This document shows, one piece after another, positions 43,081 through 52,566 of a stretch of DNA of 53,259 nt. Source of the DNA: Vulcanimicrobiota bacterium (GTDB lineage: Bacteria; Vulcanimicrobiota; Vulcanimicrobiia; Vulcanimicrobiales; Vulcanimicrobiaceae); NCBI GenBank assembly GCA_027364935.1, contig DAHXOK010000005.1:1-53259 (forward strand), in the 5' to 3' direction. A program made the position numbers and the translations under genes. Below the pieces are notes generated by a model, which did not search any database, was not told where the DNA came from, and saw only the letters and a list, made by a program, of their open reading frames with translations. The first letter of the stretch is position 1. The number at the start of each line of letters is the position of its first letter.

Positions 43081-43089
43081 TGGCATAAT
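43081..43089 (+). promoter_or_regulatory. Candidate extended -10 promoter for the secretin operon
   Basis: TGGCATAAT is an extended -10 element with start expected near 43096, about 28 nt before the secretin ATG. No good -35 is visible, as is allowed for extended -10 promoters. It is divergent from the pilin promoter. Confidence 0.4.
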
Positions 43090-43123
43090 GACTTCCGATG
43101 CCGTGGCTCACGGAAGGAACTAC

Positions 43124-44551
43124 ATGACAATGGTACATGTGCGCGCGCTCTGCGCGGCACTCGCGATGACGCTAGCGGTTGCGATTCCGGTCGCGCCGGC
43201 GCAAGCGCATCCCGACGTGATCTCGCTTAAAGCCGGCCATTCCACGATCATCCCCGTTCCGGGGCTCACGCGCGTTGCGATCGGTGACGGTCACATCGCG
43301 GGCGTCGTTCCCATCGGAACGAGCCAGTTGATCATCAACGGTAAGGCGCCCGGAACGACGTCGCTCTTCATCTGGTCGGGATCCGGCCGCCGTACGTATA
43401 CGGTAAGCGTGACGGACGAGCTGTTTGACAACTTCGCACAGATGCTGTCCTCCGCGATCAACAACCCCGGCATTCGGGTGAGAAGCTACGGTACAAACGT
43501 CATCGTCAGCGGCACCGTTCCGGACATGGCGCAGTGGGTCAATCAGAACAACATCGTCTCGAGCTTCACGGCGATTGCCCGAGAAGAGAAGTATCACATC
43601 GTCGACGTCGTCGGCGTCACGCACTCCATGGACACGCTCCAATCGGAGTTCGCGGCCTCGCCGACCGCGCACGATCTCAGCATGGAGCCCGACGGCAAAG
43701 GCAACATCATCGTCAGCGGATACGTGCGGGACCAAGTAGAGGAAGAGCAAGTAGTCAACCGCGCTCGGGTTCTCGCGGGTACGTACCTCGCTGCGGACGG
43801 CAAGGTGATCGATCGCCTCTCCGTCGCGCACATCAGCCAGATCAGCATCAAGGTCTACGTCCTCGAGATCGATCGAACCGGTCTGGGCGATATCGGGCTC
43901 CAGCTCCAGTCCGGCGTTCCGAATCCGAATAATCCCAACGAGATCAATCTCGCGCCGCCGACGTTCCCGATCTTCGAAGGCGGCGTCGCCGGTCTGCTCG
44001 GCAAGGCGTTGAACATCGCGCCGTTCTTCCGCACGGTGCGTCTCGTACCGACGCTCAACCTCGTGCTGCAGAGCGGCCACGGACGCATTCTCTCGGCCCC
44101 GAATCTCGTGACGACCCCGGGCAGCCTCGCCACGTTCCTCGTCGGTGGGCAGATCCCGTACGTCTACTCGACCGGCATCGGCCAAACGTCGGTCGATTGG
44201 AAGAACTACGGCGTTCAATTGAACGTAACGCCGACGCTCCTCCCCAACGGCAGCGTCGAGAGCGTCATCACGCCCGACATCTCGAATCTCGACTATCAGA
44301 ACGCCGTGCAGCTCAACGGATTCTATATCCCCGCGCTCAAGGAGAGCAGGCTCTCGACCGACATCATCACCGCGCCAGGCCAGTCGATCATCATGGGCGG
44401 CCTGATCGAGCACGTGAGCCAGCGGACGATTAGCAAGATTCCGATCTTGTCGTCGATCCCGATCCTCGGAAAGCTCTTTCAGTCGGTAAACTACCAGAAC
44501 TCGGAGTCCGACGTGATCTTCATCCTCACGCCGGAGATCGTCTCGCAGTAA
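43124..44551 (+). CDS. cpaC: Type II/IV secretion-type secretin (CpaC/RcpA)
   Basis: A 475-residue outer-membrane secretin of the Tad pathway. A signal peptide (to about residue 30) is followed by the pilus-formation N-terminal domain (SLKAGHSTIIPVPG, then RVAIGD), a BON-like region (VSGTVPDMAQW), and the secretin core (VLQSGHGRILSAPNLVTTPG, then GGQIPYV and IIMGGLIE). It forms the pore for the pilus. ATG 43124 has GGAAGGAA four bases upstream, better than ATG 43088. Its stop overlaps the next gene as TAATG. Confidence 0.95.
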   Translation: MTMVHVRALCAALAMTLAVAIPVAPAQAHPDVISLKAGHSTIIPVPGLTRVAIGDGHIAGVVPIGTSQLIINGKAPGTTSLFIWSGSGRRTYTVSVTDELFDNFAQMLSSAINNPGIRVRSYGTNVIVSGTVPDMAQWVNQNNIVSSFTAIAREEKYHIVDVVGVTHSMDTLQSEFAASPTAHDLSMEPDGKGNIIVSGYVRDQVEEEQVVNRARVLAGTYLAADGKVIDRLSVAHISQISIKVYVLEIDRTGLGDIGLQLQSGVPNPNNPNEINLAPPTFPIFEGGVAGLLGKALNIAPFFRTVRLVPTLNLVLQSGHGRILSAPNLVTTPGSLATFLVGGQIPYVYSTGIGQTSVDWKNYGVQLNVTPTLLPNGSVESVITPDISNLDYQNAVQLNGFYIPALKESRLSTDIITAPGQSIIMGGLIEHVSQRTISKIPILSSIPILGKLFQSVNYQNSESDVIFILTPEIVSQ

Positions 44552-44739
44552 TGCGCCGTGTGCGCTGCCTGCTCGCCGACGAGGCAGGAGTCGCACTCCC
44601 GGAGTACGCGCTGGCGCTCGCGCTGATCGGGCTCGGCGCGATTACGGCACTCGTCGGCGTCGCGGTCGCATGCTCCACGACGTGGAGCAACTCGAGCGCG
44701 GCGCTGCAGACGTATACCCTGGGGACGCCGCCACCGTGA
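44551..44739 (+). CDS. Third Flp-like pilin/pseudopilin
   Basis: A 62-residue product MRRVRCLLADEAGVALPEYA followed by a long hydrophobic helix. The EAGVALPEYALALALIG segment resembles the Flp cleavage site (G, then Glu and Tyr), but Leu-Pro replaces the usual Leu-Val. It overlaps the secretin stop as TAATG and the next TadE gene as GTGA. Probably a minor pilin made together with the secretin and TadE proteins. Confidence 0.8.
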   Translation: MRRVRCLLADEAGVALPEYALALALIGLGAITALVGVAVACSTTWSNSSAALQTYTLGTPPP

Positions 44740-45764
44740 GAGGCGGCCCCGATCGCGTTCGCGGCGCCGCACTGGCCGAGACGGCCATCGTCCTTAGCTT
44801 CACGCTGATGGTCATCTTCGGCGCGATCCAGATCGCGCTGATCGGCTTCTTCCAGACGCAGCTCGACGGCGCAACCTTCATGTACTCGCACGCCGCTGCC
44901 CTCGGCTCGAGCAACTATACCGCCGTCGACGCCTCGCTCGGGCCGATCTTCCCGAGCGTCCCGATGACGACGTGGGGACTCTCCAATATCACCAATGCCA
45001 ACCCTCTCGCGACGAACACCGCAGCGATGCCGAACTGGACGCAGTGGGGAAGCCTGACACAGCGATTCGGCGGCGCGGCGATCCTTCGCTCGCAGCTCGT
45101 TCAGACGAAGGGAAGCATGACCGTCAACGGGCTCTCCGTCCTCGGCAACTTCATCGCGCTCTCCGCTGGCAACGTCGAAGGTATGACGATGGTCGGCAAT
45201 CACGACGACGACGCGCAGGGTGCGGGATACAACTCGCAGACCGTCTATAGCTCGCTTGTGAACCCGATCACGCAAGACGACCAGAACGTTCCGCCGTATT
45301 ATTTCACGTTTGCGTACATGAGCTATTGCACGTTGTCGCAGTTCAGCTCGAACGGATCGTCGTGCTCGAGCTGGTACACGAGCGGCGGCCTGCGCTCGCT
45401 CGGTCTCGCCGAGTACTTGAAGGACGACCAGACTGGGAATGCCGGCAACTACACGACGAGCGCCGACGGCATCGGCACCAATGGAACGTTTCAGACGATG
45501 GCGTGCCACCAGCGGATCTTCGCCGATTTGGCGGCGGCGTTTCCCAGGGTGATGCCGTCGCCTTCGCCGATTCCCGGCAGCGTCTACGACGAGACGTCGA
45601 GCGGCCCGTCGACCGTCGCTGCGTGGGGCGGCGCTTCGTTCCGCATGGTCTACACCTGGGACGTGCAGGGAACGCACGGTGAGAATCCTGGAAGCAAGAC
45701 GTTTGCAAACGGCTATCCACTGGATCCGACCTACGGATGCACGGATGGAGGTCCGGGCGCATGA
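44736..45764 (+). CDS. TadE-like minor pilin protein, long form
   Basis: A 342-residue protein starting at GTG 44736. RGAALAETAIVLSFTLMVIF (residues 10-29) is the TadE/pseudopilin signal with a glutamate after the cleavage region, followed by a long Asn/Gly/Ser-rich extracellular part. It contains four cysteines that may pair (MSYCTL, SSCSSW, MACHQR, YGCTDG). Longer than typical TadE proteins. Overlaps both neighbours by 4 nt (GTGA, ATGA). Confidence 0.85.
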   Translation: MRGGPDRVRGAALAETAIVLSFTLMVIFGAIQIALIGFFQTQLDGATFMYSHAAALGSSNYTAVDASLGPIFPSVPMTTWGLSNITNANPLATNTAAMPNWTQWGSLTQRFGGAAILRSQLVQTKGSMTVNGLSVLGNFIALSAGNVEGMTMVGNHDDDAQGAGYNSQTVYSSLVNPITQDDQNVPPYYFTFAYMSYCTLSQFSSNGSSCSSWYTSGGLRSLGLAEYLKDDQTGNAGNYTTSADGIGTNGTFQTMACHQRIFADLAAAFPRVMPSPSPIPGSVYDETSSGPSTVAAWGGASFRMVYTWDVQGTHGENPGSKTFANGYPLDPTYGCTDGGPGA

Positions 45765-46828
45765 ACGGCGGTACCCGCTCGGGCTCCCACGCGCAATGCG
45801 GCCAAACGTTCCCGATCTGGGCGTTTGGGACGCTCACCGTGCTGACGATGCTCGCGCTGGCGATGAGCTACGGCCAGATGGTCGCATGGCAGATGCGCGC
45901 GATGAACGCCGCCGACGCAGCGGCGCGCGGCATGCTCTCGGTCCAGACGACGCAATGGAACGAGACCGAGGCCGCCCTGCACGCCGCAGCCGTTGAAGAG
46001 TATCGCTTGCGCGTCACGATTAACGACCTGCTCTAGGTGATTCACGGCGACGGCGGATGCGAGCCCAGCACGCCGGACTGCGCCGCGCTCTACGTCAACC
46101 TCCGCCAAAACTACCTCGACTCGCTTAGCCGTTACACAAACGACGTCGCGATCGTCGGGCGCGTTTCGACGCCGCCGTGGTCGCAGCAAGTCTCGCTCAT
46201 CCAGTCCGCGCTGTCGCAGTATCAGACGAACTGCGGGACCGCGAGCGGCGGCGACTGCGCCTTCAACTACACGCTCGTCGAGGCGACGCCCCGTCCCTCG
46301 ACGTATACCGAAGACGTCTACGCCGACTGCTGCAACATGGTCGTCGGCGGCGGCACGAGCGGACATCCCAAGCTCGACCTGACGCCGATGCAGATCGAGA
46401 TCGTCGCCTGCGCGCGCGTGACGCCGTGGGTTCCGACGTTCTGGGACTGGAACGGCGCGGCGGTGAACGTCGTCGGGCGCGCCGCGGCGACATCGATCAT
46501 GGACACGCAAGAGTTCCTGTGGGTCGGCTCCATGGTCGATCCGGCGAGCTCATCGAACGGCGTTCTTCAGCCGTCCGAATATCCGGAAAGCCCGAACGAC
46601 CAAGCAGTCGGATTCATAAACAACGATCAATACTACCGCATCGATTACGGCGGAAATCCCAACAACGTATACAATCCCGGCGACCCATCGACGTCAGACG
46701 GCAGCGGCGGCTTTAGCTACAGCGCGAGCTATCCGGGCCTCTACGACGCGGACGGATGGTGGAGCACGATGGCGATCCGGCCGTTCGCCGGGGCGCTCAC
46801 CGCAGGATCGAGCTTCACGTGCAAGTGA
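45761..46828 (+). pseudogene. TadG/TadE-like pilus protein interrupted by an in-frame TAG
   Basis: One reading frame runs from ATG 45761 to 46828 and is broken only by TAG at 46034-46036; the codon right after it is GTG. The first part (91 residues) carries the N-terminal helix (CGQTFPIWAFGTLTVLTMLA) and the segment MRAMNAADAAARGML. The second (263 residues) has the beta-rich, cysteine-containing ectodomain (IEIVACARVTPWVP). Together they match TadG-like proteins. Reading may be restored by re-initiation at GTG 46037, by recoding, or the TAG may be a sequencing error or recent mutation. The overlap with upstream (ATGA) and downstream (GTGA) genes is intact. Confidence 0.8.
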
Positions 46829-47502
46829 GTCCGCGCAGGTGCCGTCACGCAGAGCGCGGCCAAGCGACGCTAGAAACGGCGATCTTCCTGCCGGCATTCC
46901 TTCTCGTGCTCTTCGGCGTGATCTGGACGGTGCAATCTTCGGTGATCAACGAGCGCGCCCAAGTCGCCGTACGCTTCAGCGGCCTGGTCTCCGACGAAGC
47001 CAATCCCTATCATCAGTACAGTCTGGGCGCGCTCTACGACGGCCTTCCCGGCATCGCCCCGGCCGAAGTCTACACCTGCATCACGCCCGGGCCGGACGCC
47101 CTCACCAACAATCCCACGAACGGCACGTTTCCGGGCCCGCAGTCGCCCTCGTTCTTCCAACCGACCGGCACCGTGAACGGCACGTGCACCCCTGGCCCGA
47201 CGCATCTCTCCGGCGGCACGATGGCATCGCCGATGCTCTTCGTGCACACGCAATCGACGGTCACGACGTCCGTGTCGGTGCCGTCGTACCTGCAGAGCGC
47301 GCTCGGAGCAAACCAGAACTTGAGTGCGACGCAGAACTTCTTCGACGGCCCCGACGTGCAGACGATCTTGGCGTGCTACGCGGAGCTTGGCACCGCCGTC
47401 GAGCAATCTCTCCAGCACACGACGCTCAACGTGTCGAGTCCGCCCACGCCGTTGCCGGAGTCACCGAATACCGCCCCCCTGACGCTCTCGGGATCCTGTT
47501 AG
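46825..47502 (+). CDS. TadE-like minor pilin protein
   Basis: A 225-residue protein from GTG 46825 (GTGA overlap with the TadG stop). The N-terminal ERGQATLETAIFLPAFLLVL gives the pseudopilin helix with a Glu after the cleavage region, and the VIWTVQSSVINERAQVAV segment is TadE-like. The ectodomain is Pro/Thr/Ser/Asn-rich with cysteines. Convergent with the membrane protein at 47506, only 3 nt away. It ends the plus-strand pilus operon. Confidence 0.85.
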   Translation: MSPRRCRHAERGQATLETAIFLPAFLLVLFGVIWTVQSSVINERAQVAVRFSGLVSDEANPYHQYSLGALYDGLPGIAPAEVYTCITPGPDALTNNPTNGTFPGPQSPSFFQPTGTVNGTCTPGPTHLSGGTMASPMLFVHTQSTVTTSVSVPSYLQSALGANQNLSATQNFFDGPDVQTILACYAELGTAVEQSLQHTTLNVSSPPTPLPESPNTAPLTLSGSC

Positions 47503-47505
47503 GAA

Positions 47506-49365
47506 CTACCGCGCGTAGACGGTCAGCGGTTCCAGGGCGAGCTGATCGGCGGTGCCGCGCGTAAAAGACGCCACGATGACGTAGCGGCGATCGGCGACCG
47601 CGGGTGGCGCGAGAAACTCGACCGCCGCCGCATTCGATGCGATCGCGCGCAGTGCGACCGTCGTGCCGCTTCGATCTTGCAACGTCAAGCGTAAGTTCGC
47701 GGGGTGCGCGAGCAACACCACGAAGAAATGGCGAGCGGCGACGACGCGCGCGGGGACGACGCGCATCAGCTGCGCGACGGGGAGCATCGATGGAACCGCA
47801 GCCGGCGTCATCGGTGCGGGAAGCGTCTGCGGGACGACGAGCACGCCGACCGAGGCTCGCGCAGCCGAGCCGCCTCGCGCGATCCGCAGCAGCACTCGAT
47901 ACTGCGTCGGATCTGCTACGTGCGGAGCGGTGAGCACGCTGGCGCCGCTCGCGCGATACGGCACCGTCTGGACGGCGATTTGCGCGGCATCGACGAGCGC
48001 GATCGTTCCGCTCTGAGCGTGCGCGGCGTAGTGGACCACGATCGGCGCTCCTGCCGCCGCGACGCCCGGATCGACCTCGAGGGCTTCGACGGAGGCGCGT
48101 GCCGCCGCCATGTGAACGAGCGCCGTCAACGCGAGCGACGCCTGCGTGCTTCCAAATGGCCCCTTCACAAGGAGCGCGACGCGATACGTTCCCGCTCGAC
48201 GATACGTGGCAAACGTAAACGACCCACGCCCGGTCCGTACCGTACCGCTTGCGACGGGCGTATCGCCAAGCGTTACGACGTACGTGGCGCTCCCGATACC
48301 GGAGAGCGCGTAGCTCGCCTTGACCGTGTCGCCGGCGAGTACGCGCGCCGGCACGGCAAACGCGTGGATGGTCGGCCTAACGGCGCGGTACGCGACGGCC
48401 GCAATCGCGAGCGCGACGACGAGCGCCGCTAGTGCGACGGCAAGCCGAACGGCGAGCAGAACGGGAACGCCGGCTTGGGCCGACGCGCGCAAAGATGAGT
48501 TCTCCATGAGCAGGTGCAGCGTCCGCAGGCGCCACGGAAAGCGCAGCGGCGCAACGACGGCGACCGCAACCGCCGATTGCGGGTGAATCCAAAAGGAACC
48601 CGGCGAGACGGGAACGCTCGCACGGCGCGTGCGACCCGTCACCGTGCAGAGAAGCGGCTCATTCGCCTGATTGACGACTTTTGCGACGAAATCCGTCGAA
48701 AGAAAGCGGCGCTGCGTGCACTCGAGCGCACCCATCACGACGCGCTGCTCGTCGAGCACCGCGGCAAAGCCGCGCGCCTCGATGCCGCGCACCGGCTCCG
48801 GCACGAGCGGCGGCCGCGCGATTACCGGCAGTATCGGCGCCGGTGCCGATTCCACGACCTCTGCGACGGCGGCCTCCGCCTCGTCGCGTGCGGGTGCGGC
48901 GCGCGGTTTCGGACGTTTGCGGCGCTCGTACACGACGACGCCTGCAAGAACCGCGACGAGTATCGCAGCGACGGCGAGCGAGATCGCGGCCAAGCGCACG
49001 GTATCCTCTTCGAGCGGCGCATCGAAACCGCACGCAAAGGTCGTTCCGGAGACGCGCACGAACGCGGCCCGCCCCGAGCGGCCGAACCGCGGCACGGCAA
49101 AGAGAAAGCCGAGCTCCGCATGCGGCTCGCACGTCAGCTCGAGATCGCCCTGTAGCAGCGCGCTCGAATCCCGCCTGGTGCCGGGAGCGCACCGCACGGG
49201 CTCCTCCGTATCGTTGACGACGTGCGCACGAAAAACGATACGACTCAGCTCTTTTCGAAGAACCGAGATCGTGCACCGGATTGCAGAAGCGGGTGAGGTA
49301 TCGACACACTCGCCGGAGGCTACAGTGCGCAGAGCAGAGACGTCCAGCCTTGCGGCGGCCCTCAC
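47506..49365 (-). CDS. Large membrane protein with internally repeated modules, unknown function
   Basis: A 619-residue protein. Two similar segments (FRAHVVNDTEEPVRC near residue 45; FVAKVVNQANEPLLC near 230) are each followed by a membrane helix (about 125-145 and 305-330), so the protein looks like a tandem duplication. The rest (about 335-619) is Ala/Val-rich with beta-type Ig-like stretches (GTYRVALLVKGPFGS, TYVVTLGDTPVASG). No family assigned. It begins with GTG 49365 without a visible ribosome site and is convergent with the pilus genes. A link to the pilus is possible from position only. Confidence 0.6.
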   Translation of the reverse strand: MRAAARLDVSALRTVASGECVDTSPASAIRCTISVLRKELSRIVFRAHVVNDTEEPVRCAPGTRRDSSALLQGDLELTCEPHAELGFLFAVPRFGRSGRAAFVRVSGTTFACGFDAPLEEDTVRLAAISLAVAAILVAVLAGVVVYERRKRPKPRAAPARDEAEAAVAEVVESAPAPILPVIARPPLVPEPVRGIEARGFAAVLDEQRVVMGALECTQRRFLSTDFVAKVVNQANEPLLCTVTGRTRRASVPVSPGSFWIHPQSAVAVAVVAPLRFPWRLRTLHLLMENSSLRASAQAGVPVLLAVRLAVALAALVVALAIAAVAYRAVRPTIHAFAVPARVLAGDTVKASYALSGIGSATYVVTLGDTPVASGTVRTGRGSFTFATYRRAGTYRVALLVKGPFGSTQASLALTALVHMAAARASVEALEVDPGVAAAGAPIVVHYAAHAQSGTIALVDAAQIAVQTVPYRASGASVLTAPHVADPTQYRVLLRIARGGSAARASVGVLVVPQTLPAPMTPAAVPSMLPVAQLMRVVPARVVAARHFFVVLLAHPANLRLTLQDRSGTTVALRAIASNAAAVEFLAPPAVADRRYVIVASFTRGTADQLALEPLTVYAR

Positions 49366-49427
49366 GGTTATGGACGCTACGGGGCAACGCGGTGGAGGAC
49401 CTGCGCGATGCGGCGAATCCGCGTGCG

Positions 49428-50264
49428 ATGCCGCTCATCGTCGTTTCCACGCCGCTCGGAAATCTCGGCGACGTCACGCTGCGCACGCTCCAGGCGCTGC
49501 GCGAGTGCGATCTGCTCGTGGCCGAGGACTCGCGCGTCGCGCGCGCGCTCCTGGCCGGTTTGAAGCTGCCCGGCAGAGAGATCTGGAGCTATCACGAGCA
49601 CAATGCGGTAGCCGCCGCACCGAACATTCTCGAGCGGGCGCGTCACGAAAGAGTCGTATTGACGACCGACGCCGGAACGCCGGGCATATCGGATCCCGGC
49701 AGCGAGCTGATCGCCGCCGCGCGCGCCGCAGGAATCGCCGTCGACCTGCTTCCCGGGCCAAGCGCGCTCGTTGGAGCGGCGGTGCTCTCGGGCTTTTCGT
49801 TGAAACGCTTCGTCTTCGAAGGCTTCGTCGCACGCACGAGCCGCGCGCGACGCGAGCAGTTCGCGCGTGCGCTCGCCCTGGGAGTGACCAGCGTCTGGTT
49901 CGACTCGCCAAAACGCATTCGCGCGACGCTCGCGGACCTCGCCGCCGTCGCTCCCGACGCGCGAATCTTTCTTCTGCGCGAGTACACGAAGCTGCACGAG
50001 CAGCAGCTTCTCGGCTCGCCGGCAGACGTTGCGGCACAACTTTCGGAGCCCGTTCGCGGCGAGATTGCGCTCGTCGTCGAAAGCGCCGCCATCGTACGGT
50101 CAGCGCCCGACGCAGCGTCGCTCGATGCCGCCATCGACGCGCTGCTCTCGCGAGACGTTCCGGTGCCGGCAATCGCCAAAGAGCTTGCCGAACGCGGTTG
50201 CGGCACGCGGCCTTCCCTCTACGCGCGCGCGAGCGAGCGCAAGCGGCATCGGAAGGGCCTTTGA
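49428..50264 (+). CDS. rsmI: 16S rRNA (cytidine-2'-O)-methyltransferase RsmI
   Basis: A 278-residue SAM-dependent methyltransferase that modifies C1402 of 16S rRNA. The tetrapyrrole-methylase fold motifs are clear: STPLGNLGDVTLRTLQAL, AEDSRVARALL, TDAGTPGISDPGSEL and LPGPSAL. The ATG 49428 is used by homology; a GTG at 49392 with GGGG upstream is equally possible and adds 12 residues. It precedes metG by 23 nt in a housekeeping operon with tatD. Confidence 0.96.
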   Translation: MPLIVVSTPLGNLGDVTLRTLQALRECDLLVAEDSRVARALLAGLKLPGREIWSYHEHNAVAAAPNILERARHERVVLTTDAGTPGISDPGSELIAAARAAGIAVDLLPGPSALVGAAVLSGFSLKRFVFEGFVARTSRARREQFARALALGVTSVWFDSPKRIRATLADLAAVAPDARIFLLREYTKLHEQQLLGSPADVAAQLSEPVRGEIALVVESAAIVRSAPDAASLDAAIDALLSRDVPVPAIAKELAERGCGTRPSLYARASERKRHRKGL

Positions 50265-50287
50265 TAAGAGCCCGTAACGAAAGAACC

Positions 50288-51805
50288 GTGCAGCAGCGCG
50301 CCTACTACGTCACGACGCCGATCTACTACATCAGCGGCAACCCCCATATCGGCCACGTCTACACGACCGTCGTTGCCGACGTCCTCGCGCGCACGGCGCG
50401 AACCGCCGGACCCGCATTCTTCCTCACCGGGACCGACGAGCACGGGCAGAAGGTCGCGAACGCCGCGACGGCGGCTGGGAAGTTGCCGCAGGAGTGGTGC
50501 GACGACCTCGTTCCGCGCTGGCAGTCGCTCTTCGCCGCATACCACGTCGCCTACGACGATTTCATTCGCACGACGCAGCCTCGGCACGAGCGGGTGGTGC
50601 AGCGCGTCTTCGAGACGCTGCGCGAGCGCGGCGACGTCTACCTTGGAACCTACGAAGGGTGGTACTGCGTCTTCGACGAGACGTTCTGGCTCGAGTCGAA
50701 GCTCGCCGGCGGAAAATGCCCGACCTGCGGGCGCGAGGTGCAGTGGATTTCCGAGGACGATTGGTTCTTTGCGCTTTCCAAATACGGGCCGCGTCTGCTC
50801 GAGTATTTTCGCGCGCATCCCGACTGGGTGCGTCCGAAGAGCGTCTACAACGAGATGATGGCATTGCTCGAAGAGGGCGTCGAAGACTTCAGCATCTCAC
50901 GCACAAACTTCGATTGGGGCATTCCGATTCCGGGCGGCAGCGGCGTCATCTACGTGTGGTTCGACGCGCTGCTCAACTACATTTCCGCAATCGGGTGGTC
51001 CGTGGACGACGACCGCTTCCACGCGTACTGGCCCGCGGCCGTGCAGCTCGTCGGCAAAGAAATCGCACGCTTCCACACCATCATCTGGCCTGCCGTGCTG
51101 TGGGCGATCGGCGAAGCGCCGCCCGAGCTCGTATTCGCGCACGGGTGGATCACCGTCGAAGGGCAGAAGATCGGGAAGAGCCTCGGCAATGCGGTAGATC
51201 CTTTTGCACTCGCCGATCGTTTCGGCGCCGATTCGCTGAGGTATTTTCTCCTTCGCGAAGCGCCCTTCGGCAGCGATTTCTCCTACTCCGAAGAGAAGAT
51301 CGCGCAGCGCCATAACAACGACCTCGGCAACGATCTCGGAAATCTCGCGCATCGCACGCTCTCGATGCTGCAACGTTATCGCGAGGGCGTCGTTCCGGCG
51401 CCGGGAGCCACCCCGGTGCTCGCGCGGTTCGCGGAGCTGCCGCAGCACATGCGGACGGCGATTTTCGACCTGCGCTTTCGGGACGCGCTCGAATCCGCTT
51501 GGGATCTCGTGACGACGCTCAACCGCGCGGTCGAAGAGCGCAAGCCGTGGGCGCTACATAAGGAAGAACGGGGCGCGGAGCTCGATGCGTTTCTCTACGA
51601 ATTGTGCGAGGGACTGCGGCGTCTAGCCATTCTGCTCCACCCGTTCATGCCGGAGCGCATGCAGGAGTTGTGGCGCCGGCTGGGCATCGGGGAGACCCGC
51701 ATCGACGACGCGTGGGAGTCGGCCTTTGCGCGTCCCCTCGCGCCGGGCACGCACACGATCCTCGGCGATCCGCTCTTTCCCCGGCTCGATCTCGTCGGGA
51801 AATGA
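50288..51805 (+). CDS. metG: Methionyl-tRNA synthetase
   Basis: A 505-residue class I aminoacyl-tRNA synthetase. HIGH motif H20-IGH23 after YYISGNP, zinc-binding CPTCG near residue 145, and the KMSKS loop in the variant form KIGKS (294-298). Without the C-terminal EMAP-like domain, it is the short bacterial type. GTG 50288 gives the expected start, with GAAAGAA upstream. The stop overlaps tatD as ATGA. Confidence 0.97.
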   Translation: MQQRAYYVTTPIYYISGNPHIGHVYTTVVADVLARTARTAGPAFFLTGTDEHGQKVANAATAAGKLPQEWCDDLVPRWQSLFAAYHVAYDDFIRTTQPRHERVVQRVFETLRERGDVYLGTYEGWYCVFDETFWLESKLAGGKCPTCGREVQWISEDDWFFALSKYGPRLLEYFRAHPDWVRPKSVYNEMMALLEEGVEDFSISRTNFDWGIPIPGGSGVIYVWFDALLNYISAIGWSVDDDRFHAYWPAAVQLVGKEIARFHTIIWPAVLWAIGEAPPELVFAHGWITVEGQKIGKSLGNAVDPFALADRFGADSLRYFLLREAPFGSDFSYSEEKIAQRHNNDLGNDLGNLAHRTLSMLQRYREGVVPAPGATPVLARFAELPQHMRTAIFDLRFRDALESAWDLVTTLNRAVEERKPWALHKEERGAELDAFLYELCEGLRRLAILLHPFMPERMQELWRRLGIGETRIDDAWESAFARPLAPGTHTILGDPLFPRLDLVGK

Positions 51806-52566
51806 TCGACAGCCACGCGCACGTGCACGATCGGGCGTTCGACGCGGATCGCGCAGCGACGATCCAGCGCGCTCGCGACGCCGGGGTCGTCGGTATCGTC
51901 ACGATCGGATGCGATCTCGAAGACAGCGAGCGCGCGATCGCGGCGGCGCGAGCGTTCGGCATCGTCGCCTCCGTCGGCATTCATCCGCACGAGGCGAAGA
52001 GCGCGCCCGAGAACGTTGCCGCCGCGTTTGCCCCGCTGCTCGAATCGCCGGAGGTCGTCGCGATCGGCGAGACGGGATTGGATTTCCACTACGACCACAG
52101 TCCCCACGACGTGCAAGAGCGCGTCCTTCGCGCCCAGATCGGCGTCGCCAGGGAGCGCGATCTACCGCTCGTCTTCCACGTTCGCGACGCGCACGACCGC
52201 ATGCTGGAGATTCTCCGCGAAGAGCGCGGCGCGGGGATGCGCGGCGTCGTCCACTGCTTTACCGGTACTGCGGATCACGCGCGAGCGTACGTCGAGACGT
52301 TCGGGCTCTGCCTGGGCGTCGGCGGCGTCCTGACGTTCAAGACGGCCACGGATCTGCGCGCCGCCGTGAAAGCGGTCGGCATCGAGCCGCTGCTCCTGGA
52401 AACCGACGCTCCCTACCTCGCTCCGGTTCCGATGCGCGGCGAGCGCAACGAGCCCGCCTTCGTTACCTATACCGCCGAGCAACTCGCGCAGACGCTCGGC
52501 ATGGCGCCCTCGACCGTTGCGGAGGTCACTACCCGAAACGCCGCGCGCTTCGGATTCACGCGCTGA
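51802..52566 (+). CDS. tatD: TatD-family metal-dependent deoxyribonuclease
   Basis: A 254-residue hydrolase of the TatD family (3'-5' exonuclease, TIM barrel). Metal ligands are the DSHAH near the start (H5, H7), GETGLD, FHVRDAH, HCFTG and LETDAPYLAP. ATGA overlap with metG and an 11-bp convergent overlap with the PLD-like gene. In this setting with rsmI and metG it is a common housekeeping cluster. Confidence 0.96.
   Translation: MIDSHAHVHDRAFDADRAATIQRARDAGVVGIVTIGCDLEDSERAIAAARAFGIVASVGIHPHEAKSAPENVAAAFAPLLESPEVVAIGETGLDFHYDHSPHDVQERVLRAQIGVARERDLPLVFHVRDAHDRMLEILREERGAGMRGVVHCFTGTADHARAYVETFGLCLGVGGVLTFKTATDLRAAVKAVGIEPLLLETDAPYLAPVPMRGERNEPAFVTYTAEQLAQTLGMAPSTVAEVTTRNAARFGFTR

Noticed and set aside
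48671-50287. Upstream extension of the metG frame
   Set aside because: It is antisense to the large membrane protein and rsmI region; real MetRS begins at GTG 50288.
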